DNA of 64,000 bases from Campanula takesimana (Eukaryota; Streptophyta; Magnoliopsida; Asterales; Campanulaceae): the NCBI GenBank assembly GCA_026119855.1, contig JAOWBW010001131.1, positions 1 through 64,000 on the forward strand. Reading direction: 5' to 3'. The notes below the pieces were generated by a model. That model did no database searches. It had not been told where the DNA came from and was given only the letters and a program-made list of their open reading frames with translations. Positions 32,270-43,699 of the stretch are shown one piece after another (positions within the stretch are counted from its first letter, which is position 1; each line of letters starts with the position of its first letter). The position numbers and the translations under genes are program-made.

Positions 32270-34914
32270 TGTAACAACCGGAATTTTTTTTTAATTGTTT
32301 TATTTTCGGTTTACTAATTTAATAAAACAATAATTAGAGTTATAAAGTAATTTAAAGAAGTGGGCCCAAGGAATTTGGATTGGCCCGAAAATAGTATTAG
32401 TAAACCCAACCCAATTAATTTTACCCAAGAGTATAAATACAATGGTTAGTGAAAAATTTAGGTTTACTTCTTAATTAACAAAAACAACAAAACACAAAAC
32501 CCTAGTTCTACCCTATAGCAGCCGCACCAAGGAAGGAGGGAGGAGAAAATTTCAGCCATTGTTTTGGAAGAAGTAATCCGATCATTCTCAAGGTAACGCT
32601 AAATCCTACTCTCCAAAATTTGTTTCGTTGAATTTGGATTAGTAAATCATAAGTTATGCATGAATTAAGAATATAAATATTAGGGTTTGCATGCTAGTAA
32701 TTAATGATAAATTTCAAAAGGTTAATGAAATTGAATTAAAGTTTATGAAAAAATTATAGTAATCTTGATACTAGTTTATTTTTAAGATTGATTTTATAAT
32801 CTTGAATGGAATTGATTTATATTATGCAATGCTTGGGAATTGAACATATAAATCATTGAGGTTGAATTGGGTTTATCAAAAGAAGAAAAAATATGGATTT
32901 CCCCCCTTGAACATGTTTCGGCCGAATGGCCCTAAGCCATGGAAAAGTGATTTTTTTTTTATTTAAATGATCCTCGTTAAGTGTATTGTAAATAATATTG
33001 ATGTTTGGGAATTTAGAAAAATTTAAAGAATTAGAAAATTGATCAAATCAATGGATTTTGGATCATACATGTTTCGGCCATGATGAGGAATTATGGGTGT
33101 TAATTCTTGATTAAAGATGTTAAGAATTGGGACGGAAAGTTAGTGTTTTCGTTAAGTTTCTAATGGAAAGAAAACAAAATCGTTAAAAGGATTGTTAACA
33201 AGTTAGAAATTAACTTGAGGAAATAGAATAAACACTTGGAAGACCTTGAAGGTTAAAAAGTTAACGAGAAAGGAAAAGATTAGAGGTTTCAGTTAGTTTC
33301 CTAACGGAAAATGACTAAACTGAAAAAGAATTAAAGTTAAAAGAAATAAAAAGGAAACTTTGGAGATAGAGGGGCCTAAGTGATTAAAAGGAGAAACTTA
33401 GGGGACCTTATGAACAAGACCAAAGTCCAAGGACCTTTCTGTAATTAAAGGAAAGTTGAAGGACTGAATTGTAATTAATCCAAAGTTAAAGGACCAAGTT
33501 ACAATTAAACTAAAGTCAAGGGACCCCCCTGCAATTAATCCAAAGTAGAAGGACTAAATTGTAATTGAACTAAAGTTGAAGGACTAAATTGCAATTAATC
33601 CAAAGTTGAAGGACCAATTTGCAATTAACCCAAAGTGGAGGGACTCAATTGTAATTAACCCAAAGTCAGAGGACTTAATTGCAATTATATCAAAGTTAAA
33701 GGACTGACTCGTAAATCAAAGTCAGAAACTTAAACGTAAGAAAGGAAGAAATGAAGTAAAGAAGTTAAAACGCATCTCTCAGTTAACTAAGTAGAAATAG
33801 TTAACAATGTAGAGAGTACTAAAGTAAATTACTCCGTGCCTTGTAGATTTGCACAGAGAGGAGATTGCGAGGAAAAGCAATTCAGGTAAGGGATTACGTT
33901 CCTTACAGTATTTGAACTCCTGTTTATTGGAATTCTGTATCTTTCTAAAGTTAGCTATCAGTATGGCATGATAGTATTTGAATGAACTCTGCGTTATTGA
34001 ACGTTCCTTGAAAGAATCTATACTTAGTGATGTCCCCATCGATCTACTAAGTATCGAAGTTTGAAACTTGCATCACATACTTGTACCATGGTATGTTCTA
34101 ATTTTAACTTGTAAGTTAATCGCTTACTCGTTAAGGCATCCAATGTCCAGTTAGAAAAGACATTGACGGACAGTCCAGTTAGAAAAGACTCGTCCTTAAA
34201 CTAGGGATTGCATGAGTGATCACATGCCTTCTCTCAGGAATTGTCTGATTACAAGGATGATTCTAGACCCCGAGCATATGTGTGTGGATACCATATATGT
34301 TACGACCCACACTATTGGCTGAAGAAGCTAGGTGTATGAATTGTACCTTTGGCATTGAGGCTATAATGTACGTTACCAAGGAATTGACGGAACTTGAATG
34401 AATCCCTTTGGATTGTAGTGCCATAATCCTTTGGAAGTAAAAATCTTAAAAGTAATAAGACTGTATTGTTCTGCAGTCTTGAATCCAAAAGTAACTGAAC
34501 CTATCTTTGCAAAAGTTATTCAAAGTATTCGTTCTGGTCGTCTCTCCTTAGAAACCGGAGAGGCCACGTATGAACTTACTGAGCATTCGTTCGCTCATCC
34601 CTTCTCTATAAATTTTGTTTTCAGGATTTAAGTAGAAGGACAAGACAAGGAAAGCAGCCGTAAGAAGACGGTGGATTGAAGATTCTTAATTTAGTAGTTT
34701 TAAGTACATTTATTTTGATGTAAGTTGAAGTACATTAATGGTTAGGGTTGTTACCTACCAAGACAAGTTTAAGTTACGCTTCCGCTATTGTGTTGAATTT
34801 ATGGTTAAATAAGGGGCCGTTGTGAACCCTAATTTGAAGTATTTATTATTGTTATTTATGGATATTTAATGCCATTAAATGCTCAGATATTATAAGAAAA
34901 TTCGGGGTGTTACA
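32270..34914 (+). repeat. 5' LTR, copy B
   Basis: 2645 bp, TGTAAC...GTTACA. It contains the TATA box at 32432-32439 and the 31-bp repeats. Confidence 0.95.
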
Positions 34915-34916
34915 GT

Positions 34917-34928
34917 TGGTATCAGAGC
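34917..34928 (+). promoter_or_regulatory. Primer binding site, copy B
   Basis: TGGTATCAGAGC, as in copy A. Confidence 0.9.
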
Positions 34929-35192
34929 AATGGCTTTAGGTCTTATGGGAAAAAACTGAAAGTTAGGACTAATGGGAGAACTTAGTACTTGACTTGAATA
35001 AGATCTTACTTGAGGAAGTTCAAGTGATAAAGTCTAACTCTAGGAATAATACTAAGAGTGTACATAAAGTATGAATATACTTGGGGAAATAGGAACCTCT
35101 TCATTGTATTTCTATTTACATTCTATTAATATGTTATAATGGAATCTTGGGGCTATGCACTAATTAAGTTTACTATTGGTGTGTGTAGGATC

Positions 35193-35645
35193 ATGCCGAG
35201 GAGACCCATGAAGTCGGTAAGGTACAGTGCTACTCTAAGGGAAGAAATAGAAGCCAAAGAGGAGATTATTAAGCAGCTAACTAAGGAACTTCGCTCAGCT
35301 AAAAGAGAGCTTAGGAAGGAGACTCGAGGAGTCGGCAGTCTACAGAATGTCATCAAAGAACGCGATGAGGACATAATGTATGTGGAAGGAAAGTTAGCAG
35401 TACAGCTGAAGAAGGTCAAAAGCCTAGAAAGCCATGTGGTTAGAGCTAACCGCGAATGGAATCGAATCAGTGTACAACTGGTGGATGAGATAGAACAAAA
35501 TAATGAACTGAAAAAGAAGATAGATGAGCAAGAAGCTTATGAGGAAGAGCTTAGGGCTTCAGGCTATCAGATTTGGGCTGAGAAGTTAGAATTGCAAGAA
35601 AAATATGACCAACTTGCAGCAGAACATGCACACTGTGGGAAGTGA
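35193..35645 (+). CDS. Coiled-coil protein of the gypsy element (intact ORF)
   Basis: The frame is 150 codons from MPRRPMKSVRYS. An in-frame ATG at 35139 would add 18 residues, but the MPRRP start looks more natural and follows a GTGTAG stretch. The product is built of Lys/Glu/Arg-rich heptads over about residues 10-140, with single Cys and Trp residues and no enzymatic motif. It sits between the primer site and the apparent gag start, where most gypsy elements have only leader RNA. I do not recognise the family; a gag-like accessory or RNA-binding role is conjecture. It is probably not expressed if the element is silent. Confidence 0.6.
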   Translation: MPRRPMKSVRYSATLREEIEAKEEIIKQLTKELRSAKRELRKETRGVGSLQNVIKERDEDIMYVEGKLAVQLKKVKSLESHVVRANREWNRISVQLVDEIEQNNELKKKIDEQEAYEEELRASGYQIWAEKLELQEKYDQLAAEHAHCGK

Positions 35646-36233
35646 TGCAATTAATGACAGATAGTTATAAGAATAGATTCTTTTACTTTATTATTAGTGG
35701 AGTAATACAGTTAGAATTTTCCTTATGTTAAGTTGAATTTTGGGTGTATTTGAGATGTTTAAATCTCACACCTTAGTTGAATAAAGTTCGTTATTTAATT
35801 TAAATACCCAAAATTTTGAATTTACTAATGTTATGTAGACAAAAGTTAACTTGTCGAGAAAAGACAAGGGAAAACGTCGGAGTGATTTGAAATAATCTCC
35901 GTAACTATGGTACGAAGTAAGACGACCATTGGAATAAGTTAACACTAGTTAGGTAATAAAAACTAGTGGAATGAAGAGATAATAATCAACCAAGTAAACC
36001 GGTTGTAAATTATGAAGTACGAAAACTCCTGAACTGGAGAAGAAAGGTTAAGAAAACTAACCAAATCTGAATCATGGTCTAGTACAAAAGACCTACGAAC
36101 ACAATCCAAACTAACAAGTAACCGTTAGTAAAAGGATTGTAATGTTAAGTATACCATGAACACCGCACATATTGTGTAGTGATGAACATTTCTAGAGCAC
36201 GAACTTGTTTTAAAGTAAAAGGAAAACTTGCAG

Positions 36234-36312
36234 ATGGCCTCGAATACCAGAAGTGGAAACAACGGAAACGGCAATGGTAACGGCCAAGTGAAATTAGTTT
36301 TGGTCTAGTGAA
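36234..36312 (+). pseudogene. Apparent gag start, copy B
   Basis: ATG opening MASNTRSGNNGNG, ending at a TAG inside the hairpin array, as in copy A. Confidence 0.45.
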
Positions 36313-37048
36313 ATGATCGAAACAAGAATAAAGTGACCTATTGAAACGGTCAAGTAAGAAAGAATAAATTGACCTATTGAAACGGTCACGAGAAAGTATT
36401 TGGCTTAGTGAAACGGCCAAGTAAAGTTAATTTTGATCCATTGAAGCGATCGGAACAAGAATAAAATAACCTATTGAAACGGTTAAGTATAAGAGTAACA
36501 GGCTTAGTGAAACGTCCAAGTAAAGTTAATTTTGATCCATTGAAGCGATCGAAACAAAAAAATAAAATAACCTATTGAAAAGGTTAAGAGTAATAGGCTT
36601 AGTGAAACGGCCAAGTGTGAATGAGAATAGGTCTAGTGAATCGACCTATGATTAATAAGTAAATTCTAGTGAAATGACTTCCCTAAGTAGAACTGGTCTA
36701 TTGGAACGACCAGAAATCTAGTAGACCGATCTTTTGTAAAAGTTACGTCTTTTGGGGACGGCATATTTATGTGAAAGTATTAGGCATAGTATAATGCTTG
36801 GGTTGACGTGAGTAATAGTGTTAAATGTGCGAGTTAACCTGGAACAAGTAAGAATGGTTTATTGAAACGACCAATGAAAGTGATTATGGTCTATTGAAAT
36901 GACATATGAAAATAGAAATGGTCTAATGAAGCGACCCATACGTCTAGTAAAGTTGACTAATGAAGATAGTGATGGTCTGTGGAAACGACCAGTGGTTTAG
37001 TGAATGACCTATAAATTGAATGTTAGTCTGTAGAGACGAGCTATAGTA
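36299..37048 (+). repeat. Array of covarying micro-hairpins, copy B
   Basis: Same array as 4690-5440, with only a few substitutions (for example GGCC to GTCC near 36515 in one right arm). Stem and loop patterns are otherwise identical. Confidence 0.8.
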
Positions 37049-37086
37049 TGAGAGTGCGTGAAAAAGTCTCGTATTCATGATAACTA

Positions 37087-37314
37087 ATGATAGTACCATA
37101 TTATCCGGCAAGTGTTCGAAACGCCAGAGAGGCTAAGTTTATGATGCTAACTCAAGGAAGTAGGACGGTGAACGACTATGGTACTAGATTCATCGAATTG
37201 CTAGAATTTACCCTAACACTCTTCGATGATGAAGCGCAAAAGGCTCGAGGATTTGAAGATGGTTTGAGCAACCGAATCCGATATAGAATCACTCCATTAA
37301 TACTACCAACCTAG
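37087..37314 (+). pseudogene. gag C-terminal fragment, copy B
   Basis: Identical in translation to the copy A fragment; same stop after ILPT. Confidence 0.7.
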
Positions 37315-37539
37315 GATTAAGTGTTGGATAGGACGAGGATAGTGGAGAAAGAATACGATAGTTATCGCAGTAAGCGAAAAGAGAAGAAGAGTCAACTAAG
37401 AAAGTGTCGACTGAATCTAAAGGAAGGCTACTGACGATCGCGAAAAGGAAGGTAGTACAAGTAAGTACCAGAATGAAGGCTACGGCAATAGAAATGATGG
37501 TAATAAGAACGACGTCAAAGGGCAAGGTTCTGATAAGAA

Positions 37540-37752
37540 GTGCCAAATGATTGCTTGGCTAAGAATATGTATTTAATTCATGAGGCGTTAGAGAATTCTT
37601 TAGTTATGGGTATTCAAACTAGAGAATCGATCCCTATTACGTCTATATCTAGGAAGTGTCCTTTGAAAGTAGACGAGGAAGAACTTGAGGTTGATCTCAT
37701 TAGTTTAGGACATCGAAGAATTGATGTAATCTTGGGAATGAACTATAGTTGA
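37540..37752 (+). pseudogene. Protease C-terminal fragment, copy B
   Basis: Ends in DVILGMNYS; no catalytic DTG/DSG visible. Same as copy A. Confidence 0.6.
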
Positions 37753-38038
37753 CTGAATACCATGCCCATGTGGATTGTTTTAAAGAAAGAAGTCCACTTT
37801 AGATTACTACCTAGAGAAGAGTGATGTTCTCAAGAAACGAAACCTAGAACCCGATCGAACCTTATATCGGTAATGAAGGCTCGTAAGCTTTTAAAGAAAG
37901 GATGTGAAGGATTCTTGGCGTACATTGGTGATACGAGCAAGAAGGAAGTAACCGTAGAATCACTTTCTGTGATTAGATATTTCAAGGACGTGTTTCCTGA
38001 GGATTTACCGGGAATACCGTCATAAAGAGAAGTAAAAT

Positions 38039-38594
38039 TTTCTATCGATTTGGTACCTGAGACTTCACCAATATCGAAGGCGCCGTATAGAATGGCTCCG
38101 TCAGAATTGAAGAATAAAAGGAGCAACTGTAAGAGTTGTTAGATAAGAGCTTGATTAGAACGAGTGTATCACCATGGGGTGCACCGGTATTATTTGTGAA
38201 GAAGAAGGATGCGTCGATGAGGTTATGTATCGACTATCGTGAATTGAACCGTGTGACGGTAAGGGACCAATACCCGTTGTCCAGAATAGATGATTTGTTT
38301 GACCAACTTCGTGGAGCGTGTTATTCCTTGAAGATAGACTTGAGGTCTGGTTATCATCAACTAAGAGTGAAGAAGGATGATATAACTAAGACAGCCTTTA
38401 GAACAAGGTATAGTCATTATGAGTTGTAGTGATGCCGTGTGGGTTGATTAACGCGCCGGCAGCGTTTATGGAACTTAAGAATAGGATATTTCAGAAGTTC
38501 TGGATAAGTGCGTGATTGTGTTCATTGATGATATCTTGGTGTATTCGAGGACCAAGGAAGAACATGAAAAGCATTAAGGTTAGTACTGCAGATT
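38039..38594 (+). pseudogene. Reverse transcriptase, copy B (broken)
   Basis: Same blocks and stops as copy A (LCIDYRELNRVT, FIDDILVYSR). It retains one A near 38070 (TTCACCAATATCG) that copy A has lost. The shared TAG after YEL and the frame change before FIDDIL predate the duplication. Confidence 0.9.
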
Positions 38595-38619
38595 TTAAGA
38601 GAGCAGAAGTTATATGCTA

Positions 38620-39315
38620 AATTCAAGAAGTGTGAATTCTGGTTGGAGGAAGTAGCATTCTTAAGACATGTGGTGTCAAAGGATGGGATTGTCATAGATC
38701 CAACAAAGATAGAAGCTACTGTGGATTGGGAAAGACCAACTTCAGTAAGTGAGATCAGAAGTTTCTTAGGTTTGGCTGGCTACTATAGGAGATTCGTAGA
38801 AGGTTTCTCGAAGTTGTCAGTGCCATTGACGAGGTTAACTCAGAAAGGAGCAAAGTTTGTTTGGTCAGAAGAATGTGAAAGGAGTTTTGAGGAATTGAAG
38901 CGACGATTGGTGTCCGCACCGGTTCTTGCTTTACCGTCTGGATCGGATGGATTTGTAATATATAGCGATGCCTCGCTTAAAGGGATAGGCTGTGTGTTGA
39001 TGCAGAATGATAAGGTTATATCTTATGCATCTAGGCAGTTGAAAGTATATGAGAAGAATTACCCGACCCATGATTTGGAGTTAGCGGCAGTAGTATTTGC
39101 CTTGAAAATTTGGACATTATTTATGGCGTGAAATGCCAGATTTTTACAGATCACAAGAGCCTTAAGTATATCTTCACGCAGAAGGAATTGAATATGAGAC
39201 AACGGAGGTGGTTAGAACTACTCAAGGATTACGACTGTGAAATATTGTATCATCCTGGGAAAGCCAACAAGGTGGCAGATGCCTTGAGTAGGAAGAATCA
39301 CGGAATGTTGGCGAC
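38620..39315 (+). pseudogene. RT thumb/RNase H, copy B (broken)
   Basis: Open frames 38643-39131 and 39110-39703 overlap in different frames around the RNase H middle. With one more T than copy A near 39143, the second frame reads VKCQIFTDHKSLKYI, so copy B is closer to the ancestral state here. Confidence 0.88.
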
Positions 39316-39509
39316 GTTGATCTCTAAGGGGGTAAGCATATGGAAGGAGGTTAAGGAGATGAACTTGATAGTAAAAGTAAACGGGTATTTGGCTCGACTG
39401 ACGTTACAACCTGCATTGTTGGGCAGAATTAAAGAGGCACAAGAATTAGACGAGGAGAGAGAAGCTCTAATCGGAAAAGGGCAAGCAAAAGATCTTCATA
39501 TGGGCGAAG

Positions 39510-40836
39510 ATGGAATTCTGAGATACCAAAAGAGAGTGTGGGTGCCAAGCAATGATGAAATCAAGAGAGAGATACTGAGAGAAGCTCATTGCTCGAAGTT
39601 CTCCGTACATCCGGGAAGTACTAAAATGTATAGGGATCTTAAGGAGTCATATTGGTGGAATAATATGAAGAATGACGTGGCAGATATGTGCATAGATGTC
39701 TGACGTGTCAACAAGTTAAGAGTGAACATCAGAAGCCAGCAGGGTTACTGCAATCATTACCAATTCCCGAATGGAAGTGGGAGAATATTGCTATGGATTT
39801 CGTAAGTGGCTTGCCAAAGACGGCAGGGAAGTATGATGCTATATGGGTTATAGTAGATCGATTGACTAAGTCAGCACACTTTCTGGCAATCAAGAAGACT
39901 GATTCGTTGGAGAAGTTGGCCAAGTTGTACATCGACGAGATAGTAAGGTTACATGGGATCCCGGTCACAATTGTGTCTGATCGAGATGCTAGGTTCACTT
40001 CGAAGTTCTGGAACAGCCTACAAGAAGCATTGGGAACAGAGTTGACCATGAGTACGGCGTTTCACCCACAGACAGATGGGCAGTCGGAAAGGACTATCCA
40101 GACATTGGAAGACATGCTGAGGGCTACTTCGTTAGATTGGCCAAACGCGTGGGACGAACATTTACCGTTGGTAGAATTCGCATACAACAACAGTTTTCAC
40201 GCAAGCATTGGGATGGCTCCATATGAAGCGTTGTATGGGAGGAAGTGTAGATCACCGGCATGTTGGGATGAAGTCGGTGAGAGGAAGTTAAGTGGACCGG
40301 AACTCGTACAAGTCACGGCGGATAAGGTACGACAGATTCGAAAGTGGCTACAGACTGCGCAAAGTAGGCAGAAATCGTACGCAGACAATAGAAGGCGAGA
40401 ACTGGAATTTCAGCCAGGGGACCGAGTATTCCTAAAGATATCGCCTACGAAGGGAGTTATGCGTTTTGGGATTAAGGGAAAGTTAAGTCCACGATATGTG
40501 GGACCATTTGAAATCCTTGATAAGATCGGGGAAGTGGCTTACCGATTGGCGTTACCGCCGGTATTAGCTGGAGTGCATAATGTATTCCATGTCTCCATGC
40601 TAAGGAAGTATATTCATGATCCGAGTCATGTGATAGAATACAAGCAGTTAAGAGTTCGGGCAGATTTGACGTACGATGAACGACCAATCAAGATCGTCGG
40701 CAGAAAAGACGAGGTCGTAAGAAAGCGTACGGTTCCCTATGTAAAAGTGCAATGGAGCAATCACTCAGAAAGAGAAGCAACATGGGAACAAGAAAGTGAA
40801 ATGCACGAACTATACCCGGACATCTTCTCGGATTAA
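39510..40836 (+). pseudogene. Integrase with chromodomain-like tail, copy B
   Basis: The 382-codon frame at 39688-40836 keeps the DD35E triad, GPF motif and chromodomain-like end. It differs from copy A at one residue, V209 here against F209 in copy A. The zinc-finger His and Cys pairs lie in different frames with the same stop as in copy A. Confidence 0.9.
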
Positions 40837-40868
40837 GAATTGTCAAAGTTTGAGGACAAACTTCTTTT

Positions 40869-40881
40869 AAGGGGGTAAGAA
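40869..40881 (+). promoter_or_regulatory. Polypurine tract, copy B
   Basis: AAGGGGGTAAGAA directly before the 3' LTR. Confidence 0.8.
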
Positions 40882-43525
40882 TGTAACAACCGGAATTTTT
40901 TTTTTAATTGTTTTATTTTCGGTTTACTAATTTAATAAAACAATAATTAGAGTTATAAAGTAATTTAAAGAAGTGGGCCCAAGGAATTTGGATTGGCCCG
41001 AAAATAGTATTAGTAAACCCAACCCAATTAATTTTAACCAAGAGTATAAATACAATGGTTAGTGAAAAATTTAGGTTTACTTCTTAATTAACAAAAACAA
41101 CAAAACACAAAACCCTAGTTCTACCCTATAGCAGCCGCACCAAGGAAGGAGGGCGGAGAAAATTTCAGCCATTGTTTTGGAAGAAGTAATCCGATCATTC
41201 TCAAGGTAACGCTAAATCCTACTCTCCAAAATTTGTTTCGTTGAATTTGGATTAGTAAATCATAAGTTATGCATGAATTAAGAATATAAATATTAGGGTT
41301 TGCATGCTAGTAATTAATGATAAATTTCAAAAGGTTAATGAAATTGAATTAAAGTTTATGAAAAAATTATAGTAATCTTGATACTAGTTTATTTTTAAGA
41401 TTGATTTTATAATCTTGAATGGAATTGATTTATATTATGCAATGCTTGGGAATTGAACATATAAATCATTGAGGTTGAATTGGGTTTATCAAAAGAAGAA
41501 AAAATATGGATTTCCCCCCTTGAACATGTTTCGGCCGAATGGCCCTAAGCCATGGAAAAGTGATTTTTTTTTATTTAAATGATCCTCGTTAAGTGTATTG
41601 CAAATAATATTGATGTTTGGGAATTTAGAAAAATTTAAAGAATTAGAAAATTGATCAAATCAATGGATTTTGGATCATACATGTTTCGGCCATGATGAGG
41701 AATTATGGGTGTTAATTCTTGATTAAAGATGTTAAGAATTGGGACGGAAAGTTAGTGTTTTCGTTAAGTTTCTAATGGAAAGAAAACAAAATCGTTAAAA
41801 GGATTGTTAACAAGTTAGAAAGTAACTTGAGGAAATAGAATAAACACTTGGAAGACCTTGAAGGTTAAAAAGTTAATGAGAAAGGAAAAGATTAGAGGTT
41901 TCAGTTAGTTTCCTAACGGAAAAGGACTAAACTGAAAAAGAATTAAAGTTAAAAGAAATAAAAAGGAAACTTTGGAGATAGAGGGGCCTAAGTGATTAAA
42001 AGGAGAAACTTAGGGGACCTTATGAACAAGACCAAAGTCCAAGGACCTTTCTGTAATTAAAGGAAAGTTGAAGGACTGAATTGTAATTAATCCAAAGTTG
42101 AAGGACCAAGTTACAATTAAACTAAAGTCAAGGGACCCCCTGCAATTAATCCAAAGTAAAAGGACTAAATTGTAATTGAACTAAAGTTGAAGGACTAAAT
42201 TGCAATTAATCCAAAGTTGAAGGACCAATTTGCAATTAACCCAAAGTGGAGGGACTCAATTGTAATTAACCCAAAGTCAGAGGACTTAATTGCAATTATA
42301 TCAAAGTTAAAGGACTGACTCGTAAATCAAAGTCAGAAACTTAAACGTAAGAAAGGAAGAAATGAAGTAAAGAAGTTAAAACGCATCTCTCAGTTAACTA
42401 AGTAGAAATAGTTAACAATGTAGAGAGTACTAAAGTAAATTACTCCGTGCCTTGTAGATTTCCACAGAGAGGAGATTGCGAGGAAAAGCAATTCAGGTAA
42501 GGGATTACGTTCCTTACAGTATTTGAACTCCTGTTTATTGGAATTCTGTATCTTTCTAAAGTTAGCTATCAGTATGGCATGATAGTATTTGAATGAACTC
42601 TGCGTTATTGAACGTTCCTTGAAAGAATCTATACTTAGTGATGTCCCCATCGATCTACTAAGTATCGAAGTTTGAAACTTGCATCACATACTTGTACCAT
42701 GGTATGTTCTAATTTTAACTTGTAAGTTAATCGCTTACTCGTTAAGGCATCCAATGTCCAGTTAGAAAAGACATTGACGGACAGTCCAGTTAGAAAAGAC
42801 TCGTCCTTAAACTAGGGATTGCATGAGTGATCACATGCCTTCTCTCAGGAATTGTCTGATTACAAGGATGATTCTAGACCCCGAGCATATGTGTGTGGAT
42901 ACCATATATGTTACGACCCACACTATTGGCTGAAGAAGCTAGGTGTATGAATTGTACCTTTGGCATTGAGGTTATAATGTACGTTACCAAGGAATTGACG
43001 GAACTTGAATGAATCCCTTTGGATTGTAGTGCCATAATCCTTTGGAAGTAAAAATCTTAAAAGTAATAAGACTGTATTGTTCTGCAGTCTTGAATCCAAA
43101 AGTAACTGAACCTATCTTTGCAAAAGTTATTCAAAGTATTCGTTCTGGTCGTCTCTCCTTAGAAACCGGAGAGGCCACGTATGAACTTACTGAGCATTCG
43201 TTCGCTCATCCCTTCTCTATAAATTTTGTTTTCAGGATTTAAGTAGAAGGACAAGACAAGGAAAGCAGCCGTAAGAAGACGGTGGATTGAAGATTCTTAA
43301 TTTAGTAGTTTTAAGTACATTTATTTTGATGTAAGTTGAAGTACATTAATGGTTAGGGTTGTTACCTACCAAGACAAGTTTAAGTTACGCTTCCGCTATT
43401 GTGTTGAATTTATGGTTAAATAAGGGGCCGTTGTGAACCCTAATTTGAAGTATTTATTATTGTTATTTATGGATATTTAATGCCATTAAATGCTCAGATA
43501 TTATAAGAAAATTCGGGGTGTTACA
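40882..43525 (+). repeat. 3' LTR, copy B (complete)
   Basis: 2644 bp. It shares bases with copy A's 3' LTR that differ from both 5' LTRs (TTTTAACCAAGAG, AAAGGACTAAACTG, GAGGTTATAATG). Confidence 0.95.
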
Positions 43526-43694
43526 GAAAGTGAGAGAGATAAGGTAATCAAAGCTAGTGAAACACCACATGGAACAAATACTTGCTTACAATTATGGGAC
43601 ATCAAATTCAGAAGTCAGAGCCTGCCAATGCCATATCCAAGAACATTTTCTGAAACATTCCCACCAGTGATGAAACCAGGATTTTGTAGCAAGA
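43526..43694 (+). pseudogene. Possible exon disrupted by the gypsy insertion
   Basis: Directly after the LTR the sequence is open for over 55 codons (ESERDKVIKASETPHGTN through FCSKK) and then meets a GT donor (AAGAAG|GTAAAA). The reading looks protein-like, with Pro/Phe-rich MPYPRTFSETFPPVMKP, but I do not recognise the family. The LTR end plus target site reads GTTACAG|AAAG, which could act as a splice acceptor. Upstream exon sequence would be in 31552-32269. It could also be chance. Confidence 0.35.
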
Positions 43695-43699
43695 AGGTA

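Larger units (their letters stand above)
31633..43046. repeat. Segmental duplication, copy B
   Basis: Counterpart of 1-11434, including the left flank from AAAGTGGAACATGC. Homology is limited on the right only because copy A was truncated at 11434. Confidence 0.9.
32270..43525 (+). mobile_element. Ty3/gypsy chromovirus LTR retrotransposon, copy B (full length, dead)
   Basis: Both LTRs, primer site, purine tract and target duplications are present over 11256 bp. Its lesions in gag, protease, RT, RNase H and at the zinc-finger/core boundary of integrase are the same as in copy A, except for a few single-base indels. It is therefore a duplicated fossil and not a new insertion. Its coiled-coil ORF is intact, unlike copy A. 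Confidence 0.95.

Noticed and set aside
34431..34631. Plus-strand frame in LTRs (MEVKILKVIRLYCS...)
   Set aside because: Same reason: shared LTR sequence, and the frame changes in copy A because of a 2-bp insertion.
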